Shown: piece after piece, positions 27,104-35,359 of the stretch | How the letters are laid out: every line of letters begins with the position of its first letter | Numbering within the stretch: position 1 is the stretch's first letter | Translations under genes and position numbers: made by a program | DNA from: JBOFBH01 sp051657715 | Lineage (GTDB): Bacteria; Actinomycetota; Actinomycetes; Actinomycetales; Angustibacteraceae | Direction: 5' to 3' | Assembly (NCBI GenBank): GCA_051657715.1 | Contig: JBOFLF010000066.1 | Coordinates: 1 to 49,754, forward strand | DNA: 49,754 bases | Notes under the pieces: generated by a model | What the model saw: the letters and a program-made list of their open reading frames with translations, nothing else | Told to the model about the DNA's origin: nothing | The model's database searches: none

Positions 27104-27147
27104 GTTCCGCGAGCTGTTCGCTCCCCAGCGGCCTACAGTGCTGACTT

Positions 27148-28707
27148 GTGGCCGACCGTCCTGCGCATCCACGGAACTCCCCTACCGGACGGCGCTTTCC
27201 CGCTAGCTTCCAGTTCGGTGCCGCCACGTCGGCTTATCAGATCGAAGGCGCGGCCACCCAGGGCGGTCGGACGCCCTCGATCTGGGACACCTTCGCTCAC
27301 ACCCCCGGCGCCGTCGACCGGGGTGAGCACGGCGACGTGACCTGTGACCACTACCACCGGTTCCGCCAAGATGTCGCCTTGATGCGACAGCTCGGGCTGA
27401 CCAGCTACCGATTCTCCGTCGCCTGGCCGCGGATCACGCCGCATGTGCGGCTAGACGACCTTGGCCCAGTGAACCGCGAAGGTATCGGCTTCTACCAGGC
27501 TCTCGTACGGGAGCTGGTGGACGCCGGGATAACCCCCGTCGCCACTCTCTACCACTGGGACCTGCCCCAAGCACTGCAGGACGCTGGCGGGTGGACTCAT
27601 CGGGCGACCGTCGAACGGTTCGCTGAATACGCCGCCCTGGTAGCCGGGGAGCTGTCCCCGCTGGTCACGACATTCATCACGCTCAACGAACCGTGGTGCA
27701 TCGCATACCTCGGGCATGCCAGCGGCGAGCATGCACCCGGCCTACGAGACGGCGCGACCGCGTTGACCGTTGTCCACCACTGCAACCTGGCGCATGGCCT
27801 GGCGGTTCGGGCGATCCGCGACACGGTGCCGGCCGCCCGGATCGGCCTCGCCCTCAACCTGCACTGGGTCCGCCCGCCGCAGACCTACCCACCTCACACC
27901 CGCTCGGCCGAATCAGTCCTGGCAGATCCCACCGCAGCTGACACCACCACCGACAACGCCACGATCGACAACGCCACGATCGACAACGCCACGATCGACC
28001 AGACCACCGTCGACGGGGACCTGGCGGACGCCGTGCGCCGGGTGGACGGGCTGACCAACCGGGTGTTCCTCGACCCCGTGCTGCACGGGCGCTACCCGCA
28101 GGACGTCCTGAACGACACTGCGGCCGTGACCGACTGGTCATTCGTCCAGGACGGCGACCTGGCCCTGATCCAGCAGCCATTGGACCTGTTGGGACTCAAC
28201 TACTACACACCGATGTGGGTGCGCCTCCGGCCGCAAGGTACCGGGCGCGGATCTGACGAGCCGACCTTTCTAGTCGCAGCCGATGACCTCGAGGTGGTCG
28301 ATCAGCCAGCACCGCACACCGGCATGGGCTGGGGTATCAACCCGCGCGGCCTACGAGAGCTCCTGCTGCGGCTGCACCGGGAAAGCCCGGGCACCGACCT
28401 TGTCGTGTCGGAGAACGGAGCCGCCTACCCAGACCTAGCAGATCAGGACGGGACGGTGCACGACCCGGACCGGATCGCGTACCTTCACCAGCATCTGGAC
28501 GCCGTGCTGGACGCGGTCGATGCCGGAGCACCGGTGCGTGCCTACTACCTGTGGTCCCTCCTGGACAACTTCGAGTGGGCTCGGGGATACCGCCCTCGAT
28601 TCGGCATCACCTACGTCGACTTCGCCACCCAGCACCGGACGCTCAAAGACAGCGCCCACTGGTACGCCGCGGTCATCCGTCACCATGCCCTTGAAGCACC
28701 CGTTTGA
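27148..28707 (+). CDS. GH1 beta-glucosidase
   Basis: Glycoside hydrolase family 1 enzyme, 519 residues, hydrolysing beta-glucosides such as cellobiose; no signal peptide, so cytosolic. Acid/base Glu in TLNEPW, nucleophile Glu in VVSENGAAY (TENG in most members), early signature FQFGAATSAYQIEGAA and the aglycone wall NFEWARGYRPRFG. About 15-20 extra residues rich in Thr/Asp/Asn/Ile are inserted in a variable surface loop near residue 267 and are made of tandem repeats. The beta-alpha barrel is otherwise complete. A lone carbohydrate gene, with no transporter nearby. Confidence 0.95.
   Translation: MADRPAHPRNSPTGRRFPASFQFGAATSAYQIEGAATQGGRTPSIWDTFAHTPGAVDRGEHGDVTCDHYHRFRQDVALMRQLGLTSYRFSVAWPRITPHVRLDDLGPVNREGIGFYQALVRELVDAGITPVATLYHWDLPQALQDAGGWTHRATVERFAEYAALVAGELSPLVTTFITLNEPWCIAYLGHASGEHAPGLRDGATALTVVHHCNLAHGLAVRAIRDTVPAARIGLALNLHWVRPPQTYPPHTRSAESVLADPTAADTTTDNATIDNATIDNATIDQTTVDGDLADAVRRVDGLTNRVFLDPVLHGRYPQDVLNDTAAVTDWSFVQDGDLALIQQPLDLLGLNYYTPMWVRLRPQGTGRGSDEPTFLVAADDLEVVDQPAPHTGMGWGINPRGLRELLLRLHRESPGTDLVVSENGAAYPDLADQDGTVHDPDRIAYLHQHLDAVLDAVDAGAPVRAYYLWSLLDNFEWARGYRPRFGITYVDFATQHRTLKDSAHWYAAVIRHHALEAPV
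27946..28005 (+). repeat. 15-bp tandem repeat, 4 units, inside the GH1 gene
   Basis: Two identical acgatcgacaacgcc copies flanked by one diverged unit on each side encode repeated TIDNA pentapeptides in a loop of the glucosidase; in frame. Confidence 0.93.
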
Positions 28708-28789
28708 CTGCGGACCGCAGCCGAAGCGGATCACCACCCGCCCGGCTCGAGACGCGCCGGAGGCAGCATCCGAGCCGGGCACCACGAGG

Positions 28790-29481
28790 TCAGGGCAGGC
28801 GGAACGGGAGAAGGACGCCATTCACCGTGTGCACGACCTGCGGGCGACCAGCGTTGATATCCACAGCGCCGTCCTCCCAGGTCATCAAAGCTGACGTGCT
28901 GCCGACCTCGTCGCGCAACGACACGGTCGTCAAGCTCGGATCCCGGTAAAAGACCTGCACGGCATATGTCGCCTTAGGCAATATCGGCTTCAGGACGACA
29001 CCGTCAGCCCGCAATAGCTCCCTACTGCTCAAAGCTGGACCCGGAAGGAGATAATAAAGCAAAATTTTCTCTAGCACATCGACGTCAAGGCCGTTAACGA
29101 CCTCAGCGACTTTTGATTCCTTACACATAGTACTCGTCAATCAACCGCGGAAGCCAAAGCTTGAAGCTTGAATCAGCTGGCAAAAAGGCTGTCAGCGGCC
29201 TCGACCCGTCGGCCAACACCGCGAGTCGGCTGATTGGCTTGGCCTCGAGCACCGTGCGAACCGCAGAGTCGAGAATGTCGAAATCGCTACTGTTCCGATC
29301 AAAACCCGAACCATCTCGATGAAGAATGTCAGCTACGCTGATCGGCTCAACCAAAGCACTACCATTTACCGCCATTTACCGCCGCGGTAGTGGCATCAGC
29401 AGAAACCACCCCAGCGGTTTGCATTCCAACGCTGATCAGACCAACCACAACGGTAGCGGTCAAGCTTTTACGGATTCGCAC
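28790..29481 (-). pseudogene. Frameshifted fasciclin-domain secreted protein
   Basis: Three reading-frame fragments together make one secreted FAS1 protein. A GTG at 29481 with AAGGGG upstream starts a signal peptide (IRKSLTATVVVGLISVGM...). The frame is broken at a perfect 10-bp duplication (29362-29381); deleting one copy joins TAAVNG directly to GSALVEPISVADIL, the start of the fasciclin domain. A second break near 29125, in ATTGACGAGTACTATGTGTAAG, separates RLIDEYYV from KESKVAEVVNG; loss of a GT dinucleotide would explain it. The C-terminal part ends in VDINAGRPQVVHTVNGVLLP, typical FAS1. Base composition here is clearly more AT-rich than the neighbours, suggesting acquisition by transfer. 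Each part would be non-functional as it stands unless sequencing errors are responsible. Confidence 0.82.
29362..29381 (-). repeat. 10-bp tandem duplication that breaks the fasciclin gene
   Basis: ccatttaccg occurs twice in direct succession. Ten is not a multiple of three; removal of one copy restores the reading frame through the signal peptide into the FAS1 domain. Confidence 0.9.
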
Positions 29482-29650
29482 AGGCGACCGCCCCTTCTCG
29501 TCAGCAAAGCTGATATCAAACCAATCCCCGAGTTGCAAGCAACCTAGCAGCGATGAGGGCGCGTCCCTGTCGCGGGGTGTGGCCAGGTTGAGCAGGTGGC
29601 GACGGCTTCGCTGATACTCACGCCATGAAATGGCCCCCCTGACCCGAAAG

Positions 29651-29682
29651 CCCGGCGGGCGTACACGATCACGTCCGCCGGG
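29651..29682 (-). terminator. Terminator downstream of clpC
   Basis: A 12-bp stem with one G-T type mismatch (cccggcgggcgt / acgtccgccggg) and an 8-base loop stands ~50 bases after the clpC stop. No T-run follows, as is common for GC-rich actinobacteria. Confidence 0.7.
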
Positions 29683-29731
29683 CGTCACGCTGAAGGCCTC
29701 CACCCACCTTGGGTGAACTCCCGTGACACAG

Positions 29732-32251
29732 TTAGACCGGGTCGGGTTCAGCGGCGTCGGTCCCGCCAGAAACTGCAACCGCAGCGATCTCCGGGACCTT
29801 GGCCTTGGGTGTCCCGGCGAACGTGAAGGTGCGGGCCTTGCCCTCACCCTCGATGCCCACCAGCACGATGGACCCGGCCTTCAACTCGCCATAGAGGATT
29901 TTCTCGCTCAACACGTCCTCGACCTCACGCTGGAGCGTCCGGCGCAGTGGCCGGGCACCCAGCACTGGGTCATAACCCCGCTCGGCGAGCAACGCCTTGG
30001 CCGCAGGCGTGAGCTCGATGCCCATGTCTTTGTCCTTGAGCCGCTCGTCCAGCTTCGCCAGCATCAGGTCGACGATCTGGATGATCTCGTCCTGGGTCAG
30101 CTGCGGGAAGACGATGGTGTCATCCACCCGGTTCAGGAACTCCGGGCGGAAGTGCGTCTTCAGCTCGTCGTTGACCTTGGCCTTCATCCGCTCGTAGTTC
30201 GTCGCCACGTCAGAACCTGAGCTGAACCCGATGCCCTGGCCCTTGGAAATGTCCCGGGTACCGAGGTTGGTGGTCATGATGATCACGGTGTTCTTGAAAT
30301 CCACCATGCGGCCCTGGCTGTCGGTCAACCGCCCGTCTTCCAGGATCTGCAGCAGCGAGTTGAAGATGTCCGGGTGGGCTTTCTCCACCTCGTCGAACAG
30401 CACGACGGAGAACGGCTTGCGGCGGACCTTCTCGGTGAGCTGGCCGCCCTCCTCGTACCCGACGTAACCGGGCGGTGAACCGAACAGCCGCGAGACGGTG
30501 TGCTTCTCCCCGAACTCGCTCATGTCGAGTTGGATGAGGGCCTCCTCGTCGCCGAACAGGAACTCCGCCAACGCCTTGGCTAGCTCAGTCTTCCCGACTC
30601 CGGTCGGGCCGGCGAAGATGAACGAGCCACCCGGGCGGCGTGGGTCCTTGAGGCCGGCCCGGGTGCGCCGGATGGCCTGCGAGAGAGCCTTGATCGCGTC
30701 GTCCATGCCGACGATCCGCTTGTGCAGCTCGTCCTCCATGCGCAACAACCGGGAGGACTCCTCCTCCGTCAGCTTGAAGACCGGGATACCGGTAGCCGTG
30801 GCCAGCACCTCGGCGATGAGCTCCTCGTCCACCTCGGCGACGACGTCCATGTCGCCGGCCTTCCACTGCTTCTCCCGCTCGGCCTTCTCGGCCAGCAGTC
30901 GCTTCTCGGTGTCCCGCAGGGAGGCCGCCTTCTCGAAGTCCTGCGCGTCGATCGCGGACTCCTTCTCCCGGCGGGTGGAGGCGATCCGCTCGTCGAACTC
31001 CCGCAAGTCCGGTGGGGCGGTCATCCGACGGATCCGCAGCCGCGCTCCGGCCTCGTCGATCAGGTCGATCGCCTTGTCCGGCAGGAACCGGTCGTTGATG
31101 TACCGGTCGGCCAGCGTGGCTGCGCCGACCAGAGCCGCGTCGGTGATGGAGACTCGGTGGTGCGCCTCGTAGCGGTCGCGCAAGCCCTTGAGGATCTCGA
31201 TGGTGTGCGCCAGATTCGGCTCAGCCACCTGGATCGGCTGGAACCGCCGCTCCAGGGCTGGGTCCTTCTCGATGTATTTGCGGTACTCGTCCAGGGTGGT
31301 CGCGCCGATGGTTTGCAACTCGCCCCGGGACAGCATCGGCTTGAGGATTGACGCGGCATCGATGGCGCCCTCTGCGGCGCCCGCCCCGACCAGGGTGTGG
31401 ATCTCGTCGATGAACAGGATGATGTCGCCGCGGGTGCGGATCTCCTTGAGGACCTTCTTCAGCCGCTCCTCGAAATCACCGCGGTACCGGCTGCCGGCGA
31501 CCAGGGCGCCCAGGTCGAGGGTGTAGATCTGCTTGTCCTTCAGCGTCTCCGGCACCTCGCCCTTGGTGATCCCCTGGGCCAGGCCCTCGACCACGGCGGT
31601 CTTGCCGACACCGGGCTCGCCGATCAGGATCGGGTTGTTCTTGGTCCGGCGGGACAGCACCTGCATGACCCGCTCGATCTCCTTCTCCCGGCCGATGACC
31701 GGATCGAGCTTGCCCTCGCGGGCGGCCTGAGTGAGGTTACGCCCGAACTGGTCCAGCACCAGCGACCCGGACGGCGTGCCCTCGGCCGGGCCGGTGGTCG
31801 CCGGCTCCTTGCCCTGGTAGCCGGACAGCAGCTGGATGACCTGCTGGCGCACGCGGTTGAGATCCGCGCCCAGCTTGACCAGCACCTGCGCGGCGACCCC
31901 CTCACCCTCGCGGATCAACCCAAGCAGGATGTGCTCGGTGCCGATGTAGTTGTGGCCCAGCTGCAACGCCTCGCGCAGGCTGAGCTCCAGGACCTTCTTC
32001 GCCCGCGGGGTGAACGGGATGTGCCCGGACGGCGCCTGCTGGCCCTGGCCGATGATCTCCTGCACTTGCTCGCGGACGGCGTCCAGGGAGATGCCGAGGC
32101 TCTCCAGCGCCTTGGCCGCCACGCCCTCCCCCTCGTGGATCAGGCCGAGCAGGATGTGCTCCGTCCCGATGTAGTTGTGGTTGAGCATGCGCGCCTCTTC
32201 TTGGGCGAGCACGACAACCCGACGGGCCCGGTCGGTAAACCTCTCGAACAT
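29732..32251 (-). CDS. clpC: ATP-dependent Clp protease ATP-binding subunit ClpC
   Basis: AAA+ unfoldase that feeds ClpP; 839 residues, full length. Two N-terminal Clp-N repeats (ARRVVVLAQEEARMLNHNYIGTEH...), first ATPase module with Walker A GEPGVGKT near 215, a UVR/middle domain (IDAQDFEKAASLRD), second module with GPTGVGKTE near 550, and the sensor and C-terminal D2 small domain with GARPLRR. Housekeeping protease subunit and known antibiotic target in mycobacteria (ClpC1). ATG start; the tail after the D2 domain is short and variable. Monocistronic here. Confidence 0.98.
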   Translation of the reverse strand: MFERFTDRARRVVVLAQEEARMLNHNYIGTEHILLGLIHEGEGVAAKALESLGISLDAVREQVQEIIGQGQQAPSGHIPFTPRAKKVLELSLREALQLGHNYIGTEHILLGLIREGEGVAAQVLVKLGADLNRVRQQVIQLLSGYQGKEPATTGPAEGTPSGSLVLDQFGRNLTQAAREGKLDPVIGREKEIERVMQVLSRRTKNNPILIGEPGVGKTAVVEGLAQGITKGEVPETLKDKQIYTLDLGALVAGSRYRGDFEERLKKVLKEIRTRGDIILFIDEIHTLVGAGAAEGAIDAASILKPMLSRGELQTIGATTLDEYRKYIEKDPALERRFQPIQVAEPNLAHTIEILKGLRDRYEAHHRVSITDAALVGAATLADRYINDRFLPDKAIDLIDEAGARLRIRRMTAPPDLREFDERIASTRREKESAIDAQDFEKAASLRDTEKRLLAEKAEREKQWKAGDMDVVAEVDEELIAEVLATATGIPVFKLTEEESSRLLRMEDELHKRIVGMDDAIKALSQAIRRTRAGLKDPRRPGGSFIFAGPTGVGKTELAKALAEFLFGDEEALIQLDMSEFGEKHTVSRLFGSPPGYVGYEEGGQLTEKVRRKPFSVVLFDEVEKAHPDIFNSLLQILEDGRLTDSQGRMVDFKNTVIIMTTNLGTRDISKGQGIGFSSGSDVATNYERMKAKVNDELKTHFRPEFLNRVDDTIVFPQLTQDEIIQIVDLMLAKLDERLKDKDMGIELTPAAKALLAERGYDPVLGARPLRRTLQREVEDVLSEKILYGELKAGSIVLVGIEGEGKARTFTFAGTPKAKVPEIAAVAVSGGTDAAEPDPV

Positions 32252-32416
32252 CTACGTCTCCTCGCGAGCGGTGGCAGGAGCGGGGGCAGCCCGCGCCCCG
32301 TGCACCTTCGATGCTAACCCCGGAAGGGGGTGACGCCAGGTGCCCCATCCCCAGCGAACGCGCCACGATCTGACAACTCTCGGCCGGCGGTGGGGCACAC
32401 CTTGCGTCTGGTCGGC

Positions 32417-33109
32417 TCAACAGTCGTAGCACTGAACCTGTTCCGTCGTCCTGGCACGTTCGCCCACCGCGGACAGCTGTTCATCCGATGGCCCTGACCG
32501 AGGCCGACATGTGAGCGCAGGGGCCACGACACCGCGCAGCGCCTGCTGGACGTCACTCACCTGGCCGCGCGCGGCCACCACTGCGAAGGTGCCGAACTCG
32601 GGGAGCGACCGGTATCCGGCGTCGAGGGCGGCCAGGTGCGCTATGTCCTCGACGTCCCGGCCGCGTGCGGCCACCCGCTGCTGCGCTACCGCCGGTGGGA
32701 CCGCGAGGAAGCACGTCACGTCCGGCGTCGGGAACAACCGGTAGGCGACCCGCACCGCGCGCTCGCCTGGATCCGATCTGGCACGTAGCACCGCGTACTG
32801 GCATGACGTGTACCGGTCCATCACCGCGACCTGCCCGGTCAACCAGGCCAGCAGCAAAGCGCGGCTGATCGCCAACCCCCGGACCAACGCCTCGACCACC
32901 AGGAAGCCCCGGCTGCTCAGGAGCTGGCGGGCATCGCCGCGCCCGAGTCGGTGGGCCAGCCGGTCTAGCCGTAGCCGACCGCCCGGGTTCTTGAACGCCC
33001 GCGCCGGCACCCCCTGATCCTGCAGCCAGGCAGCCAGCAACTGAGCTTGGGTGGTCTTACCGGAACCGTCCACCCCCAGGACGGCCACGATTCTCGTGGG
33101 ACGCCGCAT
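32417..33109 (-). CDS. Thymidylate kinase-like P-loop kinase
   Basis: 230-residue P-loop kinase resembling thymidylate kinase: VAVLGVDGSGKTTQAQLLA is the Walker A, VAVMDRYTSCQYAV includes the DRY/H motif, and AARGRDVEDIA resembles the LID region. It also resembles divergent dTMP kinase-like proteins encoded within operons, so it is not certain to be the essential tmk. It lies ~120 bp downstream of ku on the same strand, within the end-joining cluster, where a dNTP-supply role for LigD-type gap filling can be imagined. ATG 33109 chosen because it begins just before the P-loop; codons upstream would add a Cys/Gly-rich tail. Confidence 0.78.
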   Translation of the reverse strand: MRRPTRIVAVLGVDGSGKTTQAQLLAAWLQDQGVPARAFKNPGGRLRLDRLAHRLGRGDARQLLSSRGFLVVEALVRGLAISRALLLAWLTGQVAVMDRYTSCQYAVLRARSDPGERAVRVAYRLFPTPDVTCFLAVPPAVAQQRVAARGRDVEDIAHLAALDAGYRSLPEFGTFAVVAARGQVSDVQQALRGVVAPALTCRPRSGPSDEQLSAVGERARTTEQVQCYDC

Positions 33110-33229
33110 CTCTGCGACGCTAGACCCGCACCCTGTGACCAACCTGGGCGTCGTGCCTTCACACAATCGGGTGGCCTCGGCTGCTTCCAGACGGACCGAC
33201 TGTGGTCTTCACGCTCGAAGGTGAGCTGC

Positions 33230-34159
33230 TCACGCAGAGCGGGTCCTGCGGGGCTCAGCCTTGGTCTTGTCGGCCTTGGTCTTGTCGGCCTTGGTCTTGC
33301 CAGCCTTGGTCTTGGTAGCGGTGGCCGCTTCGCAATCCTCCTGAGCGTCCGGCGAAGCTCCGGCATCAGCGGCCGGGCTTCGAGCCGCCTCAACCGAGCG
33401 TTGCAGCGCGGCCATCAGGTCCAAGACCTGGCCGTCGTCCGCGCCCGTCGAGTCGGCGGCGGCCGGGACCATCGCGGTGTCACCCCGTTCCAGCTTGCCC
33501 TCGACCACAGCGTGCACGGCGTCCCTATACTCGTCGCCGAACTCACCCGGGTCGTAATCCCCGGTCATCGAGTCCACCAGCGACGACGCCATCGCCAGCT
33601 CCTGCGAACGCAGCGAATCGGTGTCCCCCAGGTCGTCGAACTCGGCCGGTCGGATCTCGTCCGGCCACAGCATGGTCTGCAGCACGATCACGTCGTCCCG
33701 GACCCGCAGCACCGCCAGCGTGGACCGCTGCCGGATCGCCACGTGAACCAGGGCCATCCGGTCGGTCGCCCGCAGCGACTCGCGCAGCAACGCATACGGT
33801 TTGACGCCGGTCTTCTCCGGCTCCAGGTAGTAGCACTTCTCTAGCAGCATCGGATCGATCTGCTCCGCGGGGATGAACCGCTCGACCTCGATCTCCCGGC
33901 TCCCGCTGACCGGCAGCTGACCCAGGTCCTCGTCGGTAAGCATGACCAGCTGCCCGTCCGGTGCCTCGTAGCCCTTGGCGATCTCGTCGTACGGCACCTC
34001 CGCACCGCACACCGCGCAGATGCGTCGGTACCGGATCCGACCGCCGTCAGCGCGATGCACCTGGTGGAACGACAGATCGTGGCTGGACGTCGCGGTGAAC
34101 ATCCGGACCGGCACGTTGACGAGACCGAACGACACCGCTCCCTTCCACATCGCACGCAT
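33230..34159 (-). CDS. ku: Non-homologous end-joining protein Ku
   Basis: DNA-end-binding homodimer; 309 residues. Core: MWKGAVSFGLVNVPVRMFTAT, the FHQVHRADGGRIRYRR segment, and QELAMASSLVDSM with the dimer ring. A cysteine pair in CAVCGAEV precedes YDEIAKGYE. The minimal bacterial Ku core ends near residue 250; the rest is a low-complexity tail ending in repeated KTKAD units and RRTRSA. Lysine-rich Ku tails are reported to help DNA binding and bridging. It is divergent from the ligD ligase gene with ~145 bp between, likely a shared regulatory region. Confidence 0.96.
   Translation of the reverse strand: MRAMWKGAVSFGLVNVPVRMFTATSSHDLSFHQVHRADGGRIRYRRICAVCGAEVPYDEIAKGYEAPDGQLVMLTDEDLGQLPVSGSREIEVERFIPAEQIDPMLLEKCYYLEPEKTGVKPYALLRESLRATDRMALVHVAIRQRSTLAVLRVRDDVIVLQTMLWPDEIRPAEFDDLGDTDSLRSQELAMASSLVDSMTGDYDPGEFGDEYRDAVHAVVEGKLERGDTAMVPAAADSTGADDGQVLDLMAALQRSVEAARSPAADAGASPDAQEDCEAATATKTKAGKTKADKTKADKTKAEPRRTRSA
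33259..33318 (-). repeat. 15-bp tandem repeat, 4 units, in the Ku C-terminal tail
   Basis: Four units led by ccttggtcttg (two identical, two diverged) encode the KTKAD/KTKAG run at the end of Ku; in frame. Confidence 0.92.
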
Positions 34160-34304
34160 GGCACCCTCCGTGACTCGTCAGGCAGGCCGACGTCGCTGCC
34201 ACCCTCTCAGAGGTGGCCAGTCCATTCGCCCATCACCACCACCGCGCGGATGCGGCCCACGGGACCGACCATGGACTGCCGGCCTCACCAGGCAGGATGG
34301 ACCC

Positions 34305-35330
34305 ATGCGGCCCATGCTCGCCAGTGCAGCTCCCGCAGCAAGCGCCATTCCGGGCGGGACGGACTGGTGCCACGAGGTCAAATGGGACGGCATGCGCGTG
34401 CTCGCCGACATCCACGACGGGACGATGCGGTTGACCTCACGCACCGAGTCCGACGTCACGGTCACCTTTCCCGAACTCGCCGGGCTGGCCGACGTCCTTA
34501 CCGACACCCACCTGGACGGCGAGGTGGTGGCCTTCCGCGACGGTCGGCCCGACTTCACCACCCTGACCGAACGGATGCACGTCCGGGACGACGCTCGAGC
34601 TCGAGCCCTGGCCGAACGGATCCCGGTCACCTACGTGGTGTTCGACGTGCTGCGGCTACACGGTGTGCCGTTGCTGCACCGACCGTGGGCCCAGCGCCGG
34701 GAGACGTTGGACCGGCTGGGACTGGGCGACCATCCTGGGCGGTGGCAGGTGCCGGGCGTGTTCAACGACGGCGAAGCGCTGCTCACCGCGACGGCGCAGC
34801 AGCGGCTGGAGGGCATCGTCAGCAAACGCCATCGGTCGACGTACCTGCCGGGGCGACGGACCCCGGACTGGGTGAAACGAGCGCACCGACGCACCCGGAC
34901 CTGCGTGGTCGGCGGCTGGCGACCCCAGGTCGGCACCCGCACAGTGATCGGTGCGCTGCTGCTCGGGGTGCCGGTCGCGGACGGCCTGCGGTTCGCCGGA
35001 CGGGTCGGCAGCGGGATCGGCCCGGCGATGTCCGCGCAGCTGGCTCGAGCGCTGGCCCCGTTGCGGCAGGACGCTCCAGCGTTCACCGGCGACCTGCCGC
35101 CCGCCGACACCCTGGGCACCAGCTGGGTCCGGCCGGACCTGTGCGTCGAGGTGACGTACTCCCACGTAGGAAGTACTGGACGGCTGCGGCACCCCGTGCT
35201 GCTCGGTATCCGACCCGACCTCACCCCGCAGGATCTCGCCACCCCGCAGGATCTCGCCACCCTGCAGGAGCTCGCCGTCGTGACCGAAGAGGCGACGTGC
35301 GGAGCCGCTCCACCGGAAGGGGCGACATGA
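34305..35330 (+). CDS. ligD: ATP-dependent DNA ligase, LigD ligase module
   Basis: 341 residues. Adenylation Lys lies in EVKWDGMRVLAD, followed by motif III-like LDGEVVAF, motif IV EGIVSKR and the OB fold with VEVTYSHVGSTGRLRHP. It corresponds to the C-terminal ligase part of LigD; the polymerase is a separate gene just downstream and no phosphoesterase domain is present in the window. Such splitting occurs in Actinobacteria. The stop TGA overlaps an ATG (ATGA) that opens a 10-codon frame leading into the polymerase start. A C-terminal DLATPQ repeat tail (35223-35276) follows the OB fold. ATG 34305 has GGATGG ahead. Confidence 0.9.
   Translation: MRPMLASAAPAASAIPGGTDWCHEVKWDGMRVLADIHDGTMRLTSRTESDVTVTFPELAGLADVLTDTHLDGEVVAFRDGRPDFTTLTERMHVRDDARARALAERIPVTYVVFDVLRLHGVPLLHRPWAQRRETLDRLGLGDHPGRWQVPGVFNDGEALLTATAQQRLEGIVSKRHRSTYLPGRRTPDWVKRAHRRTRTCVVGGWRPQVGTRTVIGALLLGVPVADGLRFAGRVGSGIGPAMSAQLARALAPLRQDAPAFTGDLPPADTLGTSWVRPDLCVEVTYSHVGSTGRLRHPVLLGIRPDLTPQDLATPQDLATLQELAVVTEEATCGAAPPEGAT
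35223..35276 (+). repeat. 18-bp tandem repeat, 3 units, at the ligase C-terminus
   Basis: Two identical 18-mers (accccgcaggatctcgcc) and a third with two changes encode TPQDLA-type hexapeptides after the ligase domain; in frame. Confidence 0.93.
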
Positions 35331-35359
35331 CCGCCGCCACGCCGCAAGGCACGACGTGA
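35327..35359 (+). CDS. 10-codon bridging frame between ligase and polymerase genes
   Basis: ATG at 35327 overlaps the ligase stop (ATGA) and reads MTAATPQGTT before a TGA that overlaps the polymerase GTG (GTGA). It may be a coupling device, so ribosomes finishing the ligase can continue to the polymerase. It is also possibly chance; the short product is not expected to have a function. Confidence 0.4.
   Translation: MTAATPQGTT

Noticed and set aside
29732..32251. Plus-strand frames opposite clpC (30498-31172, 31397-32317)
   Set aside because: Shadows of clpC; they have Leu/Gln/Asp-rich composition and no family resemblance.
32252..32416. Possible ClgR or HspR operator upstream of clpC
   Set aside because: I looked for the known palindromes and found only partial half-sites (such as agcgaacgcg), not enough to call.
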